Below, in pieces: positions 60,664 to 64,000 of a stretch of DNA of 64,000 bases (position 1 is its first letter; every line of letters begins with the position of its first letter). Origin of the DNA: an uncultured Bacteroidota bacterium (lineage in GTDB: Bacteria > Bacteroidota > Bacteroidia > Chitinophagales > Chitinophagaceae); NCBI GenBank assembly GCA_903905065.1, contig CAIVEW010000100.1, positions 62,001-126,000 on the forward strand, in the 5' to 3' direction. The position numbers and the translations under genes are program-made. The notes under the pieces were generated by a model. It did not search any database, was not told the DNA's origin, and was given only the letters and a program-made list of their open reading frames with translations.

Positions 60664-61182
60664 TTATTTGTTTATTCCAAGAATTTTTAAAACATCATCG
60701 CTCTTGTCCAGCTTAGGATCGGCGTAAAATAAGGTAACGCCTCCTGCCTTATCAAGCACCATATCAAAGCCTTTTGAGCTGGCCATTTTCTGAACGGCGT
60801 TGAATACACGGTCTTGTATCGGCTTTACATATTCCTGACGCTTTTTAAACAGATCTCCCTCATAGCCAAAACGCTGTTTCTGCAGGTCCTTCGCGGCTTT
60901 CTCCTTTGCTACTATCTCATCCTGCCGCTTGTTACGCATGTCATCAGACAGCATAGGTTTTTCCGCCTGGTATCCTTTGTACATCCTGTCCACCTCCGCC
61001 ATGCGGTTATCTATTTCGTCCTGCCACGCTTTAGATAGATTGTCCAGCTTAGCCTGGGCATCCTTATAGTCGCTCATTTTCTCAAGTATATATTTTGAGT
61101 CAATTATACAATAATGTTGTTGAGCCTTTACTCCAGTTGCTGCTGCAAAAACGATCAACAGACTCGCTAATATCTTTTTCAT
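60664..61182 (-). CDS. OmpH/Skp-like periplasmic chaperone
   Basis: The 172 residues have a signal peptide (SLLIVFAAATGVKAQ|QH), then YCIIDSKYILEKMSDYKDAQAKLD, a central coiled coil (EMDRMYKGYQAEKPML ... ) and C-terminal VTLFYADPKLDKSDDVLKILGI. It is a paralogue of the next ompH gene. It lies 160 bp downstream of bamA; the gap contains a C-run element (aacccctaaaggg). Tandem ompH copies after bamA are typical of Bacteroidota. Confidence 0.88.
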   Translation of the reverse strand: MKKILASLLIVFAAATGVKAQQHYCIIDSKYILEKMSDYKDAQAKLDNLSKAWQDEIDNRMAEVDRMYKGYQAEKPMLSDDMRNKRQDEIVAKEKAAKDLQKQRFGYEGDLFKKRQEYVKPIQDRVFNAVQKMASSKGFDMVLDKAGGVTLFYADPKLDKSDDVLKILGINK

Positions 61183-61342
61183 AATTGTTTTGTTTTAACC
61201 CCAAACCCCTAAAGGGCTTTCCCCTGGCGGCCTGGAATGTTGTTTCGTGAATTCGACTATTTCCAATCGTTAAAGTTAAAACACGATCCTTTCGTTCAAA
61301 AACATTTCAACAAATCTTAACATAAACTGGTGCAACAACAAC

Positions 61343-64000
61343 TTATTCCGGCTCAAAACCAAGCATGAAGTTAAACTTGGCTATATTCTTAAGCCCGGTT
61401 GTTCCGGTTGTCGGATCATACCTGTCTATCCCGATACCGTAATCCAGCCCCAACAATCCAAACATCGGGAGGAATATCCTGATACCCACACCCACGTCGC
61501 GGTTTAGCTTAAAGGGATTGTAGGTTGCAAAGTTATCCCAACCGTTTGCCGCATCCGCAAACATAAGGCCGTATATAGTTGCCGTGGGGCTTAGAGAGAA
61601 TGGATAGCGGAGCTCGCACTGGTACTTGTTAAATATTGTTCCAGCCGACTCATATATCTCATATCCACGCTGGCTGATGATATCCTTACCAATAAAATAA
61701 GAATAGCCCGAAAGCCCATCACCACCTACCTGGAAGCGCTCGAAAGGTGAGAATCCAATACCTGAGTTGTAATAACCAAGGAAGCCGTATTTAGCTGCCA
61801 CCCTGAGCACAAGGTTGCCATATATTTGTTGATAAAAATCTGCTGTAAATTTATACTTGTGGTACTCTATCCACTTGTATTTCTGCTGATAAGACTCATT
61901 AGTATAGTCGAGACCGCTGAACGCGCTGTAAGGTGGCGTTATCTGTAAGGTAAATGAAATGTTGGACCCACCCTTAGGATATAACGGCGACGGAGTAATT
62001 GAATTGCGGGATAGTACGAACTTAAAGTGGAAGTCGTTGCTAAAGCCATCGGTAAAATTAGGCACCAGGGCATAATCTTTCAGGCGGTAGTTGTTGTAGA
62101 AAATACCGTAGTTAAACACAAAGAAGTTATCCGGCCAGTTGAGGCGCTTGCCCATTGAAAGTCCGCCGCCTACCATACGGAGGAAGGACTGGTTTGGATT
62201 GGTGCCTATAGCGGCAGCGGAGTACTTACTATACACAATATTGGCAGTTAGCGAATTAGGCTTGTGGCCGCCTAGCCAAGGCTCAGTAAACGCAGTGTTC
62301 AGCGAGTTATAATAAGCGCCATTTGATGCATAACTGATCGAGAATTTCTGACCATCGCCCACGGGAAGCGGGTCCCAATATTTAGGCTGGAACAGGTGGC
62401 GAATGGCAAAGTTGTTAAACGTAACACCCACATTGCCGTAAAAGTTTACACCACCGCCAAAACCAGCAGAAAGCTGAAGCTGGTCGCTCGATTTTTCGAC
62501 TACCGAGTAATCTATGTCCACGGTTCCGTCTTCAGGGTGTGGCTTAGGATTGATACCTATTTTCTCCTGGTCGAAGAACCCCAGGTTGGCAATCTCACGC
62601 TGCGAGCGAATAAGGTCGGACCGGCTGAATTTATTGCCCGGATAAGTATGTAACTCGCGACGTATCACGTGCTCGTTTGTTCTTTCATTGCCGGTGATGT
62701 TGATATCCCTTATTGTAGCTTGTGAACCCTCCGATATGCGCATTTCAAAATTAATGGTATCCCCCATAATCGAAACTTCGACTGGTTCTATATTGAAGAA
62801 CAAGTAACCGTCGTCCATATAAAGGCTGCTCACATCTTCTCCCCCACCCTCAGGGCTCAGCTGGCGGCCCATACGGGTTTCGAGGAGCGACAAATTGTAG
62901 GTATCCCCTTTCTTTATGCCCAAAGTGTGGGTAAGGAACTCGCTTGAATACTTGGTATTTCCTTTCCAGGTGATATTGCCAAAATAATATTTGCGGCCTT
63001 CCTTTACTTTGATGTCCACGTTAATGTTGCCATTCTTTACCGGGTATACCGTATCGGAAACGACAGCCGCATCACGGTAGCCAAGTGTATTGTAATAGCT
63101 CACTAACGATTGCTTGTCTTCATCAAATTTCGACTGGTTGAATTTAGAAGAAGCGAAGAGCTTAAACCGGAAATATGGATCAAGAGCGTCAAGTGTCTTG
63201 GTAGGCGATAGAAACCCAAACTGGTTCATGTATTTTTTAAATGAACGCTTTGGTACGGGATACACATTCTTTTCATCATCCGGGTGTAGTGTGATGCGCG
63301 TATTCTCCTTGGTTCCTTTTAAAGTGCGTTTCAGTCGGCTGTCCATGGCATTCTGATTGCCAACAATATTTACCTGGTTGATGTGTGTCTTATTTCCCTT
63401 GTCAATAACGAAGGTTAGTATCACTTTATTCACTGCCGCGGTGTCTTGCCGCTCCAAAACCTTTACTGTAACCCGGCCAAAACCTTTATCGGTGTAAAAC
63501 TTCCTTATGCGCTCAACCGCCTCTTTCTTGGTAGCTTCTGTAACAACCTTATTACTTACCAGTGAAACTTTTCCTTTCAGGTCTTTAGCTTCCGCGGGTT
63601 TTATATTTCTGAAATTAAAGCGGCTCAGGCGGGGGCGTTCTTCCACCCCTATGTTAATAAATACTTTGTCCTCTATATATTTTGTAATTGTGATCTCCAC
63701 GTTCGAGAACAGCTCCTGCTTCCAAAGCGCTTTGATTGCTTTTGCTAAATTCTCGTCGTTAGGTAAATGCAGCTTTTGACCAACAACAAGGTTAGTGACC
63801 GCGATAAGCAGGTCCTGGTCCAGGTATTTAGCCCCCGACACAGTAATGCCCGCAAGTTCATATTCCTTCACTTTCGGAAGATTGTCCGGCACTGCCTGGT
63901 TTTGCTGCAGCTTCAGCCCGCTACCGGTACCATTACCGATCTGCGCCGACGACCGGAAAGAACAAAAAAAGCAAACAAGTAAAACACAATATCTAATAAC
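61343..64000 (-). CDS. bamA: Outer-membrane assembly factor BamA, 5' end outside window
   Basis: The frame runs off the window end: upstream of a GTG at 63892 it stays open with a signal peptide (LLVCFFCSFRSSAQ|IG), so the start is beyond 64000. Several POTRA domains follow (DNLPKVKEYELAGITVSG; INQVNIVGNQNAMDSRLK; ITWKGNTKYSSEFLTHTLGI; INITGNERTNEHVIRRELHT), then a 16-stranded barrel with GGDGLSGYSYFIGKD (lid region) and a terminal KFNFMLGFEPE. BamA inserts beta-barrel proteins into the outer membrane. It ends in Glu rather than the usual Phe, which is a small oddity. Confidence 0.93.
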   Translation of the reverse strand, partial: VIRYCVLLVCFFCSFRSSAQIGNGTGSGLKLQQNQAVPDNLPKVKEYELAGITVSGAKYLDQDLLIAVTNLVVGQKLHLPNDENLAKAIKALWKQELFSNVEITITKYIEDKVFINIGVEERPRLSRFNFRNIKPAEAKDLKGKVSLVSNKVVTEATKKEAVERIRKFYTDKGFGRVTVKVLERQDTAAVNKVILTFVIDKGNKTHINQVNIVGNQNAMDSRLKRTLKGTKENTRITLHPDDEKNVYPVPKRSFKKYMNQFGFLSPTKTLDALDPYFRFKLFASSKFNQSKFDEDKQSLVSYYNTLGYRDAAVVSDTVYPVKNGNINVDIKVKEGRKYYFGNITWKGNTKYSSEFLTHTLGIKKGDTYNLSLLETRMGRQLSPEGGGEDVSSLYMDDGYLFFNIEPVEVSIMGDTINFEMRISEGSQATIRDINITGNERTNEHVIRRELHTYPGNKFSRSDLIRSQREIANLGFFDQEKIGINPKPHPEDGTVDIDYSVVEKSSDQLQLSAGFGGGVNFYGNVGVTFNNFAIRHLFQPKYWDPLPVGDGQKFSISYASNGAYYNSLNTAFTEPWLGGHKPNSLTANIVYSKYSAAAIGTNPNQSFLRMVGGGLSMGKRLNWPDNFFVFNYGIFYNNYRLKDYALVPNFTDGFSNDFHFKFVLSRNSITPSPLYPKGGSNISFTLQITPPYSAFSGLDYTNESYQQKYKWIEYHKYKFTADFYQQIYGNLVLRVAAKYGFLGYYNSGIGFSPFERFQVGGDGLSGYSYFIGKDIISQRGYEIYESAGTIFNKYQCELRYPFSLSPTATIYGLMFADAANGWDNFATYNPFKLNRDVGVGIRIFLPMFGLLGLDYGIGIDRYDPTTGTTGLKNIAKFNFMLGFEPE

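Overview
The window looks like chromosome of a Bacteroidota bacterium, most likely a Chitinophagaceae-type member. The evidence is two large secreted proteins with type IX secretion (T9SS) C-terminal sorting domains, a mutY-ssb-gldE cluster, PorT-like outer-membrane barrels, a BamA/double-OmpH cluster, several TAnnTTTG-type -7 boxes, and a mobile-element helix-turn-helix protein of a kind common in this phylum. Most of the window is ordinary housekeeping and envelope sequence; one block (about 10.5-17.4 kb) is clearly accessory.

Layout. 0-7.5 kb: end of a glycosyltransferase, an EF-hand lipoprotein, the N-terminal half of transketolase, a WalJ-like hydrolase, mutY, ssb, gldE and nadB. 7.6-10.5 kb: a 949-residue T9SS cargo protein. 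10.5-13.3 kb: a thiamine-diphosphate enzyme fragment broken at both ends, joined head to head to an AT-rich two-gene unit (coiled-coil membrane protein plus retropepsin-like lipoprotein). 13.25-17.41 kb: an integrated element bounded by 61-bp copies of the 3' half of tRNA-Leu(UAA). It carries a tyrosine integrase, a self-inhibited Fic protein behind an array of operator-like half-sites, and the fused stumps of a helix-turn-helix gene and a type I restriction hsdM gene. 17.35-17.6 kb: tRNA-Leu and tRNA-Gly, each with its own terminator.

17.9-25.7 kb is a surface-polysaccharide region: a CcmB-like permease, an ATP-grasp protein, GT14 and GT2 glycosyltransferases, and an operon of response regulator, pseudo-receiver sugar transferase and GT2. 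25.9-33.6 kb holds mixed metabolic and membrane genes, including an exported RidA lipoprotein, a ParE-type toxin-antitoxin pair and cystathionine beta-synthase. 33.7-46.7 kb holds metG, an HlyD adaptor, gpsA, a PhnP-like hydrolase, Uma2, leuS, a soluble histidine kinase and yajQ. 46.7-57.1 kb holds the second T9SS protein, a DegT aminotransferase, rfbC, a TetR-SDR pair with matching operators, a DEAD-box helicase and a polytopic membrane protein. 57.2-64 kb holds small secreted proteins, a GNAT protein, trmO, two ompH genes and bamA, which runs off the window end.

Working together: the glycosyltransferases, sugar transferase, DegT aminotransferase and RfbC fit synthesis and export of a surface glycan, and bamA/ompH fit outer-membrane protein assembly. 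I see no CRISPR array, no rRNA operon and no complete transposase. I did not find a system I can confidently call undescribed. The best leads are the tRNA-Leu element (att copies, matched 22-bp arm-site blocks and the fic operator array) and the coiled-coil/retropepsin pair beside it.
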